A DNA stretch of 64,000 nucleotides from JABSOG01 sp965277695 (lineage in GTDB: Bacteria; Pseudomonadota; Gammaproteobacteria; Enterobacterales; Alteromonadaceae). Each line of letters opens with the position of its first letter. Position 1 is the first letter of the stretch. The DNA lies in the NCBI GenBank assembly GCA_965277695.1, contig CBDIDQ010000063.1, positions 124,001-188,000 on the forward strand. Direction: 5' to 3'. Positions 27,519-35,724 of this stretch are shown piece by piece. The position numbers and the translations under genes were made by a program. Under the pieces are notes generated by a model. It made no database searches, had not been told where the DNA came from, and saw only the letters and a program-made list of their open reading frames with translations.

Positions 27519-29627
27519 TTACTGGCCGATGGAATTAACGATCCTGATTTGTTTTTCATCCGGTATTTCCTGATAGGAAATCACTCTTAATCCGGTGATG
27601 GTGTTTTTAACAAACCGGGATAATACAGTGCGCAACATACCTGAGGTTAACAAGATTGACGGTTCACCTGACATTTCCTGGTCATGATTGGCATTTGCCA
27701 GTGATGTTTGTAACCGTTCTGCTAACCCGGGTTCGATACCTGCGCCCTGATTTCCTGATACTTGCATTGACTGGTGCAACATCTGTTCCAACTCAGGCGT
27801 CAATGTTATGACAGGGATTTCATCTGCCGCGCCAACTGCGTCCTGAATGATTAATCGACGTAAGGCAATTCTTACCGCAGCCGTTAATACCTCTGGGTCT
27901 TGGCTCTTCGGACCATACTCCACCAAGGTCTGAATAATAGTGCGCATATCTCTGATTGGCACCCCTTCATTAAGCAAGTTTTGCAACACTTTAACTATCG
28001 AAGTCAATGGCAACACATCTGGCACCAAACCTTCAACCAGCTTAGGATGACTCTTCTCAAGCATGTCCAGCAGGTTCTGTACTTCTTCATGGCCCAATAA
28101 CAAGGCCGCACTATTCATCAACAACTGACTGAGGTGGGTGGCAACCACTGTGGCGGCATCAACTACGGTGTAACCCAACGATTGTGCATGTTCACGTTGA
28201 CTACCGTTAACCCATACCGCTTCCAAACCAAAGGCAGGATCAGTGGTTGGAACCCCTTCAACAGTGCCAAAGACTTGACCTGGATTAATCGCTAATTCAC
28301 TGTCATGACGCAACTCACTTTCACCGACACCAACACCCATTAATGAAATTCGATAGCTGTTGGGTTCTAAATCTAGGTTATCTCTAATATGTACTGGTGG
28401 TACCAAAAAGCCCAATTCTTGAGATAACTTCTTACGTACGCCTTTGATTCGATTGAGCAATTCACCACCTTGAGACTTATCTACCAAGGGGATCAGTCTG
28501 TAACCCACTTCAAGGCCAATAACATCAACATGCTGCACATCATCCCAACTAATTTCTTTTTGCTCAACTGGAGCCAAGTCAGTGGGCACAGGCGTGTCTT
28601 TTTTGGCTTCTTTTCTCGCAGGCATGGTTTTAGCAAATTTAGAACGTGGATAATAAGCAGTGCCGAGGATAATTGCGGCAATACTCAAAAAAGCAAAGTG
28701 CGGCATTCCAGGAATACTACCCATCAATAACAAGATACCACCTGAGATATACAGGGCTCTCTCGTTAAGCAGCTGGCCAGACACTTGTTGACCCATGTCT
28801 TGTGAATCATTTTGTCGTGTTACCGCGATAGCAGTGCCTATAGACAGCAACAATGAAGGTATCTGGGCAACTAGGCCATCACCGATGGTCAATAAGGTGT
28901 AGATTTCCATCGCATCACCAAAAGCTAAGTCATGCTGGATCATGCCAATGAATAAACCACCAATGATGTTGATCACCAAAATGATGATGCCGGCAATCGC
29001 ATCACCTTTAACAAATTTACTGGCACCATCCATCGAACCATAAAAATCCGCTTCACTGGTGATTTCAGTTCGTCTGGCACGAGCGTCTTCGGCAGAGATA
29101 AAACCAGCATTCAAATCAGCGTCAATCGCCATTTGTTTACCCGGCATCGCATCGAGAGTAAATCGAGCGGTAACTTCTGATATCCGACCAGCACCTTTGG
29201 TAATAACCACAAAGTTGATAATGATCAGAATAAGAAAAACCACCAGACCAACCGCATAGTTACCACCGATAACCACAGAGCCAAACGCAGCGATAACCTG
29301 ACCCGCAGCATCTCCCCCGTTGTGACCTTCAAGCAAAACCACCCGTGTACTGGCCACATTCAGCGCCAACCGCAGGATAGTCGCAATCAATAAAACCGTC
29401 GGGAAGGAGCCAAAGTCGGTGGGCTTTTTGGTGTAGATAACCACTAGCATGACGATCATCGCTAGGGCAATGTTGAAGGAGAATAATATATCCAGCAGCA
29501 AAGCAGGCAATGGCAGAACCACCATCGCCAATGCCGCCAGCACCAAGATAGGAGTACCCACACCTTTTAGATAATGCAGATTTTGTTTATTGAATGAACC
29601 TAAGATTGCGTTTGCTCTAGCTTCCAC
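27519..29627 (-). CDS. flhA: Flagellar type III export gate protein FlhA
   Basis: FlhA forms the nonameric export channel. At 702 residues it is full length: about eight N-terminal membrane helices with the FHIPEP signature (ATILRLALNVASTRVVLL), then the large cytoplasmic domain. Segments typical of the family include DADLNAGFISAEDARARR and the C-terminal RLIIQDAVGAADEIPVITL. GTG start with AGGGGA upstream. It is the first gene behind the sigma-54 promoter at 29675-29691 and is followed by flhF, flhG and fliA. Confidence 0.97.
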   Translation of the reverse strand: MEARANAILGSFNKQNLHYLKGVGTPILVLAALAMVVLPLPALLLDILFSFNIALAMIVMLVVIYTKKPTDFGSFPTVLLIATILRLALNVASTRVVLLEGHNGGDAAGQVIAAFGSVVIGGNYAVGLVVFLILIIINFVVITKGAGRISEVTARFTLDAMPGKQMAIDADLNAGFISAEDARARRTEITSEADFYGSMDGASKFVKGDAIAGIIILVINIIGGLFIGMIQHDLAFGDAMEIYTLLTIGDGLVAQIPSLLLSIGTAIAVTRQNDSQDMGQQVSGQLLNERALYISGGILLLMGSIPGMPHFAFLSIAAIILGTAYYPRSKFAKTMPARKEAKKDTPVPTDLAPVEQKEISWDDVQHVDVIGLEVGYRLIPLVDKSQGGELLNRIKGVRKKLSQELGFLVPPVHIRDNLDLEPNSYRISLMGVGVGESELRHDSELAINPGQVFGTVEGVPTTDPAFGLEAVWVNGSQREHAQSLGYTVVDAATVVATHLSQLLMNSAALLLGHEEVQNLLDMLEKSHPKLVEGLVPDVLPLTSIVKVLQNLLNEGVPIRDMRTIIQTLVEYGPKSQDPEVLTAAVRIALRRLIIQDAVGAADEIPVITLTPELEQMLHQSMQVSGNQGAGIEPGLAERLQTSLANANHDQEMSGEPSILLTSGMLRTVLSRFVKNTITGLRVISYQEIPDEKQIRIVNSIGQ

Positions 29628-29674
29628 GGTGGATCCCCTGCTACGACACGGATTTTTGACACTTGGAAGGTTCA

Positions 29675-29691
29675 GTGCAAGGAGTGTTCCA
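29675..29691 (-). promoter_or_regulatory. Sigma-54 promoter for flhA-flhF-flhG-fliA
   Basis: TGGAACACTCCTTGCAC on the minus strand matches the -24/-12 consensus (TGGCAC-N5-TTGCA) with one mismatch and correct GG-N10-GC spacing. It lies 48 bp before the flhA start, in the only sizeable gap between flhB and flhA. An FlrA/FlrC-type activator would be expected, as in Vibrio. Confidence 0.75.
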
Positions 29692-29746
29692 TCTAGGCGG
29701 CGAATTTATTTCCGCGTTTTTTCCTTCATTGCTCAGTAAAGTTAAA

Positions 29747-30874
29747 CTAGCGTTTAAACTCCGGTGGAATAGGTAAGTTCTTTTTCAATGGCGTCGGACG
29801 ACGACCCTTACGCGCCTTAAACTGGCTCAATTGGAAAACATATGCCAACACCTGTGCAACGGCGACAAACAGCTGCTCAGGCACTTCGTCGTCGATTTCT
29901 GTGGTGTAATACAACGAGCGAGCAAGCATTGGCGATTCAATCACGGGCACGTCATGCTCTTTGGCGATAGTACGAATGTGAAAAGCCATTTGATCAGCCC
30001 CTTTGGCCACCACCTTCGGCGCACCGGACATTTGTTGGTCATAACGAATCGCCACCGAATAATGCGTCGGGTTTGTCACCACCACATCTGCTGTGGGCAC
30101 CTCAGCCATCATCCGTCGTTGTGACATTTCGCGCTGAGTCCGGCGAATACGTGCTTTAATTTCTGGGCTACCTTCCGAATCTTTATATTCGTCTTTGACC
30201 TCTTGCTTGGTCATTTTTAGCTGCTTATTATGGGTATAAACCTGATAAGGGGCATCCACCGCCGCAATCAGTAACAAGCTGGTAGAAATGCCCAAAAATG
30301 CCCAAGCCAGCAATTCAATCGCTGAATAAATATTAAAAGGTGTCGCTTCTATCCCCAAATGCAGGATATCCGGAAAGAAAGCGGTCAAAATAAAGTAGGC
30401 GACACCAGCTACGGTAAAGAATTTGAGGAATGATTTAGCCAATTCAACAGCGGCTTTGGGGCCAAACATTCGGACAATGCCTTTGGCTGGTGACATTTTG
30501 CTGGCTTTAGGCATCATTGCCTCAGCACTGAGATTAAACCCGCCAAGCAGGCTATTACCAACAAAAGCGGCCAACAAAATAATAAAGAAAATCATCGCTA
30601 AGGGTCCCGACAATGCTTTACCGACTTCAGCCCAAACAGAAAACATCATGGTTACATCGTAAGTTTCGTCCCGGTTCAACGATAACACCCGAGTCATTAT
30701 CTCGGCCATCGCCTTGCCTAAATCTTTACCAAACAATAACATTGCGATGGCGCTAAAGATCAAAACAAAAGCCGTACCCAAATCTTTAGAGCGGGCGATC
30801 TGACCTTTTTTTCTCGAATCAGCCAGCTTTTTCCCCGTGGGGTCTTCGGTACGTTCCTGATCATCACCTGCCAT
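29747..30874 (-). CDS. flhB: Flagellar export switch protein FlhB
   Basis: The 375-residue protein has the conserved N-terminus (QERTEDPTGKKLADSRKKGQIARSKDL), four membrane helices, and the cytoplasmic domain with the self-cleavage site NPTH at 268-271 (VVTNPTHYSVAIRYD). Autocleavage switches export from rod/hook to filament substrates. AGGGG precedes the ATG by 8 bp. The cytoplasmic part is the parent family of the short FhlB encoded at 13.4 kb. Confidence 0.97.
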   Translation of the reverse strand: MAGDDQERTEDPTGKKLADSRKKGQIARSKDLGTAFVLIFSAIAMLLFGKDLGKAMAEIMTRVLSLNRDETYDVTMMFSVWAEVGKALSGPLAMIFFIILLAAFVGNSLLGGFNLSAEAMMPKASKMSPAKGIVRMFGPKAAVELAKSFLKFFTVAGVAYFILTAFFPDILHLGIEATPFNIYSAIELLAWAFLGISTSLLLIAAVDAPYQVYTHNKQLKMTKQEVKDEYKDSEGSPEIKARIRRTQREMSQRRMMAEVPTADVVVTNPTHYSVAIRYDQQMSGAPKVVAKGADQMAFHIRTIAKEHDVPVIESPMLARSLYYTTEIDDEVPEQLFVAVAQVLAYVFQLSQFKARKGRRPTPLKKNLPIPPEFKR

Positions 30875-30889
30875 CGGTCAAAACCCCTG

Positions 30890-31666
30890 TTAGCAACCAA
30901 CAATGCTACAAGCAAGCAGTAATACCTGCTGCCATTGATTGTCGAAATGAAAAGCAAAATTTTCCAAGGTGATCCACATGATCAATAACCCGGATATCAT
31001 GGTAATTGGAAAGCCAATGGTAAAAACATTAAGCTGCGGTGCTGCACGAGTCAAAATACCAAAGGTCATATTAATCAATAACATCGCCGTCATTGGTGGC
31101 AGCGACAGCACCATAGCGGTAGAAAACATCCATCCGCCCCAGTTGGCGATATTTTGATAATGCACCACATCCAGCCACTGATAAGTCACAGGCAAAGCGA
31201 TAAACGAATGCACCACCATTTTGATCAACACCAAATGCCCATCCAATGCCCAAAACAGCAAGGTCGCCAAGATCAGATAAAACTGGCCAACCGCAGGCAC
31301 ATTTAAGCCATTCACCGGATCGACCATAGACGCAAAACCCAAACCGGTTTGCATCGCGACAATTTGCCCTGCCAATACAAAGGTATTGAGCATCAACATC
31401 GAAATAAAGCCGATGATAATCCCAATAAGCATTTGTTGTACCACCATCAGCACCATTTGAAAGGAGAATAAATTAGTAAAATCAGATGGAGGTAGTACAG
31501 GTACCACCATCAAAGTCAGAAACACCGCCAGAGCGGTTTTAATTCGCATCGGTGTGGTTTTTGAGCCGATCCCAGCCATAACACCGAGCATTGCGGCGAT
31601 ACGAGTCAATGGCAGCAAGAAATCTGACAGCCATTGCAGGATAATATTCATTGGGAATTCAATCAT
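30890..31666 (-). CDS. fliR: Flagellar export apparatus protein FliR
   Basis: Polytopic membrane protein (258 aa) of the FliPQR export gate, with six hydrophobic segments and family stretches such as QMLIGIIIGFISMLMLNTFV and GLGFASMVDP. It precedes flhB by 15 bp and follows fliQ by 48 bp. No strong Shine-Dalgarno marks the ATG at 31666; an internal Met at codon 6 is an alternative. Confidence 0.95.
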   Translation of the reverse strand: MIEFPMNIILQWLSDFLLPLTRIAAMLGVMAGIGSKTTPMRIKTALAVFLTLMVVPVLPPSDFTNLFSFQMVLMVVQQMLIGIIIGFISMLMLNTFVLAGQIVAMQTGLGFASMVDPVNGLNVPAVGQFYLILATLLFWALDGHLVLIKMVVHSFIALPVTYQWLDVVHYQNIANWGGWMFSTAMVLSLPPMTAMLLINMTFGILTRAAPQLNVFTIGFPITMISGLLIMWITLENFAFHFDNQWQQVLLLACSIVGC

Positions 31667-31714
31667 ATCGCTAGTTTCGCCTACCTTTAACCTTGCACCT
31701 TCAACCTAGCACTT

Positions 31715-31984
31715 TTAACCTAACGTACTGGGGATCCGCCCCACCAAATTAATAGTAAATTCAACTAGGGTCTGGGTTAACCAGTGTGCCCCATAAATCA
31801 GCGATAACAAGGTGACAATAAGACGAGGTAAAAAACTTAAAGTTTGTTCATTGATTGAAGTCGCCGCCTGAAAAATAGCCACAATAAGGCCGACCAATAG
31901 GCTCGGTATGATGATCACCGAGACCAGCATGATCACTAAAAATAATGCATCCCTGAGGATATCAACAAATATTTCTGGACTCAT
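31715..31984 (-). CDS. fliQ: Flagellar export apparatus protein FliQ
   Basis: An 89-residue, two-helix membrane protein of the export gate core. It matches FliQ in length and pattern (LVGLIVAIFQAATSINEQTLSFLPR). It lies between fliP and fliR with short gaps. Confidence 0.95.
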   Translation of the reverse strand: MSPEIFVDILRDALFLVIMLVSVIIIPSLLVGLIVAIFQAATSINEQTLSFLPRLIVTLLSLIYGAHWLTQTLVEFTINLVGRIPSTLG

Positions 31985-32012
31985 AGCCTGCTCCGCTTAA
32001 TTTGTTTGATAG

Positions 32013-32759
32013 CTAAGTCCCTAAGCCAAAACTTGTTGCCAACGTGCCCATCACCAAGCTCCAGCCATCCACCAACACAAACAACATCAGCTTAAACGGC
32101 AATGAAACAATCATCGGTGACAACATCATCATACCCATGGCCATCAAGATACTGGCGACCACTAAGTCGATAATAAGAAACGGGATAAAAAACATAAAAC
32201 CAATCTGGAATGCGGTTTTCAATTCACTAGTAATAAACGACGGAATAACCACCGACATCGGTGCGTCCTCCGGGCCGTTAAGCATTTCTACATTGGCAAT
32301 CTCGGCAAATGTGCCTAAATCTTTTAGCCGGGTTTGCGACAACATAAACGCTTTCATCGGCTCTTTAGCCCGATTAAACGCATCCAGAGACTTAATTTCT
32401 TCATTAAGATAGGGCTGCAAAGCCTGAGTATTAATCTGATTAAATACCGGCGACATAATGAAAAAAGTTAAAAATAATGAGATCCCAATCAACACCTGAT
32501 TTGACGGTGATTGCTGCAACCCGATAGCCTGACGAATAATCGCCAATACGATGATAATTCGGGTAAAAGAAGTCATCATCACCAATGCTGCGGGCAAGAA
32601 ACTCAGCGACGTCATGATCGCCAGCACTTGCAACGAGATAGTGTATTCCTGATTACCTGCGGGATTATTGGTTACCGTCAGCGCCGGAATGCCTAGCGGA
32701 TCAGCCATCAACTGAGGGGCAAGCAATAACAGTGAAATGGCCAACAAAGATTTAATCAT
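32013..32759 (-). CDS. fliP: Flagellar export apparatus protein FliP
   Basis: The 248-residue protein has a signal peptide (about 1-19) and four membrane helices, and forms the pentameric core of the export gate. Conserved blocks include FTRIIIVLAIIRQAIGLQQSPSNQVLIGI, of which FTRIIIVLAIIRQA is visible at its centre, and the C-terminal MGMMMLSPMIVSLPFKLMLF. The start overlaps the fliO stop (ATGA). Confidence 0.97.
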   Translation of the reverse strand: MIKSLLAISLLLLAPQLMADPLGIPALTVTNNPAGNQEYTISLQVLAIMTSLSFLPAALVMMTSFTRIIIVLAIIRQAIGLQQSPSNQVLIGISLFLTFFIMSPVFNQINTQALQPYLNEEIKSLDAFNRAKEPMKAFMLSQTRLKDLGTFAEIANVEMLNGPEDAPMSVVIPSFITSELKTAFQIGFMFFIPFLIIDLVVASILMAMGMMMLSPMIVSLPFKLMLFVLVDGWSLVMGTLATSFGLGT

Positions 32760-33202
32760 GATGCTTTATCGCCCTTTTTTACTGGCCCTTTGTGGTTAAT
32801 GCCGGTTATTGCCTGTTGCAAAATTTGTTGAAAAGAGCGGTTACCCTGCTCAGCTGAAACACCGTCATTGCCGCTATCAATGGGTTCATCAAGGCTAATT
32901 AGATGATTAATTTGTTGTGGAGTGACGCCAATCAGGTGTTGCTGACCATTCACTTCTATCACCATGATCCGCTCTTTGGTGCCTATAGGCAGTGCGGTGA
33001 TCACTTTAATTGCATGACTACCCGCAAAACCCAAATTCATCCGCTTATATAATATTGCCAACACCAGCATCACCGCAATAACCAGAAATAATGAAGTGAT
33101 CACCGACAAATAGGAGGAGGGCGACGGTGGGTTACTAGCCGTTGCCATTGATGGCAGCGGTGCCATCAAACATGTCATAAAAAACAGCGCAAAACGTAAC
33201 AC
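32756..33202 (-). CDS. fliO: Flagellar biosynthesis protein FliO
   Basis: A 148-residue protein with an N-terminal hydrophobic segment, a second membrane helix at about 31-50 and a small cytoplasmic domain. The domain has the family motif ALPIGTKERIMVIEVNGQQHL. FliO assists FliP ring assembly. GTG start preceded by GAGAGG at five bases. Overlaps fliP by 4 bp. Confidence 0.93.
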   Translation of the reverse strand: MLRFALFFMTCLMAPLPSMATASNPPSPSSYLSVITSLFLVIAVMLVLAILYKRMNLGFAGSHAIKVITALPIGTKERIMVIEVNGQQHLIGVTPQQINHLISLDEPIDSGNDGVSAEQGNRSFQQILQQAITGINHKGPVKKGDKAS

Positions 33203-33213
33203 GTCGGCCTCTC

Positions 33214-33606
33214 TTAGCGTAGCTTTTTAATGCGTTCAGTTTGGCTGATAACATCGGTCAAACGAATACCAAACTTGTCATTGACCACCACCACCTCACC
33301 ATGGGCGATTAAGGTGCCATTGATCATCACATCCAGCGGTTCACCGGCTACCCGATCCAGTTCAACCACAGAACCCTGATTGAGCTGTAATAAATTACGG
33401 ATGCTGATGGCACTACGACCCACTTCCATCGAAATGGTGACTGGAATATCCAAGATGGTATCGAGTTTGCGACGTTCTTCAACGCTAATCGGCGCAGATT
33501 TATCTTCGCTTAGCTCTTCAAGCTCCGCAGGCTCAGCACCGTCGGTACTTTCAGCCTCCTCCATCGCTGCCGCCCATTCATCCATAGTATCTTGATCATC
33601 ACTCAT
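33214..33606 (-). CDS. fliN: Flagellar C-ring switch protein FliN
   Basis: A 130-residue protein with an acidic N-terminal region and the C-terminal SpoA domain (LDTILDIPVTISMEVGRS, LLQLNQGSVVELDRVAGEPLDVMINGTLIAHGEVV). It forms the base of the C-ring and docks FliH. Downstream of fliM with a 188-bp gap that holds a dispersed structured repeat. Confidence 0.97.
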   Translation of the reverse strand: MSDDQDTMDEWAAAMEEAESTDGAEPAELEELSEDKSAPISVEERRKLDTILDIPVTISMEVGRSAISIRNLLQLNQGSVVELDRVAGEPLDVMINGTLIAHGEVVVVNDKFGIRLTDVISQTERIKKLR

Positions 33607-33684
33607 ATTCTTTACTCTGTTTATTCATTGTTAATTGTGACTCTGACCATATAGAACAAATTAAGGTTACAATTATCCTTCAAC

Positions 33685-33753
33685 ATTAACGAGGTTGAAA
33701 CCTCGTCTACGGCAGAACTGATGCACCGTAGACGCGAATTCATTCGCGTTTTT
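33685..33753. repeat. Three-stem dispersed repeat, copy A (fliM-fliN gap)
   Basis: This ~69-bp unit contains three potential stems: CGAGGTT-GA-AACCTCG, GTCTACG...CGTAGAC, and ACGCGAAT-TC-ATTCGCGT followed by five T. A second full copy lies at 61473-61539 (very similar, scattered differences), and a third, half-length copy at 47886-47917. The flanks carry TTAATTG heptamers. It interrupts the fliM-fliN part of the operon and could be a transcript stabiliser, attenuator or mobile palindrome. Confidence 0.75.
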
Positions 33754-33794
33754 GATGAATCAATTGTAACTCTATTTGATTGGAGCCTTAATTG

Positions 33795-34904
33795 TTAATT
33801 CACCCATTCACCGTCAGAGTCATTATCAAGCATCAGATCTTCTTCGAGCACTGCAATATCTCTGTCATCATCAATACGACGACCACCTTTAGTGAAGACA
33901 TGCAATTCTGATTTAACTGATTCTGGTCGTTTGATTTTCTCGGTGATTTTCACTGCGACACTTTCACGGGAACGGCCCAGTTTAGCGCGGTAAGTCGGCA
34001 AATCTTCAACCAGCAATACCACATGCTCAGGCATTTCAATAGGAATGATATCGCCTTCTGCCAGCTCCATCACCTGTGACAGCAGCAAATCAGTTTCGAT
34101 AAACTTGGTGGAAAGGTCAACCTTAACGTCCATGATCTCATCACGTAATGCCTTACTCCAGCGCATGTCAGTGTCTTCTTTGTCATTCTGTACCCCAGCG
34201 TCTAGCAGTTCTCTGATAGGTTCGAGCATCGAATAAGGTAATACCACATGAAAATCACCGCCGCCACCATCAAGTTCAATATGAAATGAACTGATCACCA
34301 CCACTTCGGTGGGACTGACAATATTGGCCATCGCTGGGTTGACTTCCGAATCAAGATACTCAAATGAGACATCCATTACCGGTGCCCAAGCTTCTTTATA
34401 ATCTTCAAAAATAAGTTTCAGCAGCATCTGAATGATCCGCCGTTCGGTCGGGGTGAATTCCCGTCCTTCGATTTTGGCATGATAACGACCATCACCACCA
34501 AAAAAGTTATCCACCAAAATAAACACCAAACGGGCTTCCATGGTTAGCAAACCAGTGCCTTTGAGCGGTCTAAACCGCACCATATTTAAGCTGGTAGGAA
34601 CAAATAAGGTGTGAACATATTCGCCGAACTTGATCATCTGTACGCCGTTAATCGAAACCTCAGCCGTGCGGCGCATCATGTTGAACAGACTAATGCGCAT
34701 ATGCCGGGCAAATCGTTCATTAACGATTTCAAGCGTTGGCATCCGCCCACGGACAATTCGATCTTGAGATGAAAAGTCATAATCAGAGGTATTGCCACCA
34801 CCGTCACCGCCGGCAAGTCCACCAGCGTCGTCTTCATCCTCCTCAACGTCATCGACTCCATGTAATAATGCGTCGATTTCGTCCTGGGATAATAAATCAC
34901 TCAT
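33795..34904 (-). CDS. fliM: Flagellar C-ring switch protein FliM
   Basis: FliM receives CheY-P. The 369-residue protein begins with the CheY-binding peptide LLSQDEIDALLHG, followed by an acidic/Gly-rich linker (20-40) and the middle domain. That domain contains GEYVHTLFVPTSLNMVRFRPLKG-type sequence (for example TSLNMVRFRPLKGTGLL). The C-terminal SpoA domain (IIPIEMPEHVVLLVEDLPTYRAKLG) would bind FliN. The middle domain normally contacts FliG, whose gene is absent here. The 5' end (41 bp including the start codon) is duplicated just upstream; see 34877-35039. Confidence 0.97.
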   Translation of the reverse strand: MSDLLSQDEIDALLHGVDDVEEDEDDAGGLAGGDGGGNTSDYDFSSQDRIVRGRMPTLEIVNERFARHMRISLFNMMRRTAEVSINGVQMIKFGEYVHTLFVPTSLNMVRFRPLKGTGLLTMEARLVFILVDNFFGGDGRYHAKIEGREFTPTERRIIQMLLKLIFEDYKEAWAPVMDVSFEYLDSEVNPAMANIVSPTEVVVISSFHIELDGGGGDFHVVLPYSMLEPIRELLDAGVQNDKEDTDMRWSKALRDEIMDVKVDLSTKFIETDLLLSQVMELAEGDIIPIEMPEHVVLLVEDLPTYRAKLGRSRESVAVKITEKIKRPESVKSELHVFTKGGRRIDDDRDIAVLEEDLMLDNDSDGEWVN

Positions 34905-35039
34905 ATCACGTTATCTTCATTTCTATTGCATAACACAAACAGCGAATAGCGCACATTCAACAGTTTCGTCCTGGGATAATAAATCACTCATATCACGTTA
35001 TCTTTGTCTTTATCTTTGTCTTATTGCTATTGCATAACA
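34877..35039. repeat. Partial tandem duplication of the fliL-fliM junction, creating a 22-codon ORF
   Basis: A 41-bp block covering the fliM start region and first codons (34877-34917) recurs exactly at 34964-35004. A 13-bp block with the last fliL codons recurs at 34923-34935 and 35027-35039. On the minus strand the extra copy forms a mini-ORF, 34991 down to 34923, that starts with the fliM peptide MSDLLSQDE and ends with the fliL residues VMQ. It stops 18 bp before the true fliM ATG. A hexamer (TCTTTG-like) has also multiplied next to the outer copy. Confidence 0.9.
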
Positions 35040-35596
35040 AAACCGGTGAACAATACCCGTTCAACGATTTTAGTACCAGTGACATCCACCATAGTCGCCT
35101 GAACATCCTGTAGTGCTTTGGATTTCAACGCTTCTTTACCCGCCGTGGTGGCCAAGTCATCGGCATTGGTACTACTAAATGTTCGCAGCAAAGCTCCTTC
35201 AATTAAAGGCACGTGTTTTTTCGCCATCTCTTCGCTGTCGTCACCTCGGACCAGCAGCTGCACCTTAATCTGTACTAGGCGATCTCTTACTGAACCCGGG
35301 ACATTAAAAACAAACGGTCTGGGCATGGCAACATAAAGTGCACTGCCAACGCCAACACTATCACTTGGTGCCGCCTCAGCAGCCTCTGCGCCAGTTTTAT
35401 CATCATCGAGCGTCGCCTCTTGCGCGGCTTGGGGATCACCACCAGCAAAAAGAAAATAACCACCCACACCCAATAACAAAAGAACCACGACAGCACCGAT
35501 GATCAGCATCTTTTTGCTTTTACCACCACCGCCACCTTCTTCCATTTCTAGTTCTTTGTCTTTCCCCTTGCCTTTACCTTTGCCCGCTTCTGCCAT
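35027..35596 (-). CDS. fliL: Flagellar basal-body-associated protein FliL
   Basis: FliL surrounds stators and supports torque. The 189-residue protein has a Lys/Gly/Glu-rich cytoplasmic start (MAEAGKGKGKGKDKELEM), a membrane helix (about 29-51), an acidic Ala-rich linker and the periplasmic FliL domain (MPRPFVFNVPGSVRDRLVQIK ... RVLFTGFVMQ). Its last codons are part of the fliL-fliM duplication. Confidence 0.95.
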   Translation of the reverse strand: MAEAGKGKGKGKDKELEMEEGGGGGKSKKMLIIGAVVVLLLLGVGGYFLFAGGDPQAAQEATLDDDKTGAEAAEAAPSDSVGVGSALYVAMPRPFVFNVPGSVRDRLVQIKVQLLVRGDDSEEMAKKHVPLIEGALLRTFSSTNADDLATTAGKEALKSKALQDVQATMVDVTGTKIVERVLFTGFVMQ

Positions 35597-35640
35597 AGTC
35601 GCTATCCAATTTATCTCACCAATTTCACCAATGATGTATT

Positions 35641-35668
35641 ATTGCTATCTGTTGTGATGAATAGCAAT
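35641..35668. terminator. Hairpin in the fliK-fliL gap
   Basis: ATTGCTAT (35641-35648) and ATAGCAAT (35661-35668) form an 8-bp stem with a 12-base loop and are followed on the plus strand by TTTTTATT. The genes here run on the minus strand, so this may be a processing or stability element rather than a true terminator. Confidence 0.35.
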
Positions 35669-35724
35669 TTTTATTAGTACTTTTTCAGCTTGTTTTGCCA
35701 ATACTGTGAAAATCAAGGGAAATG

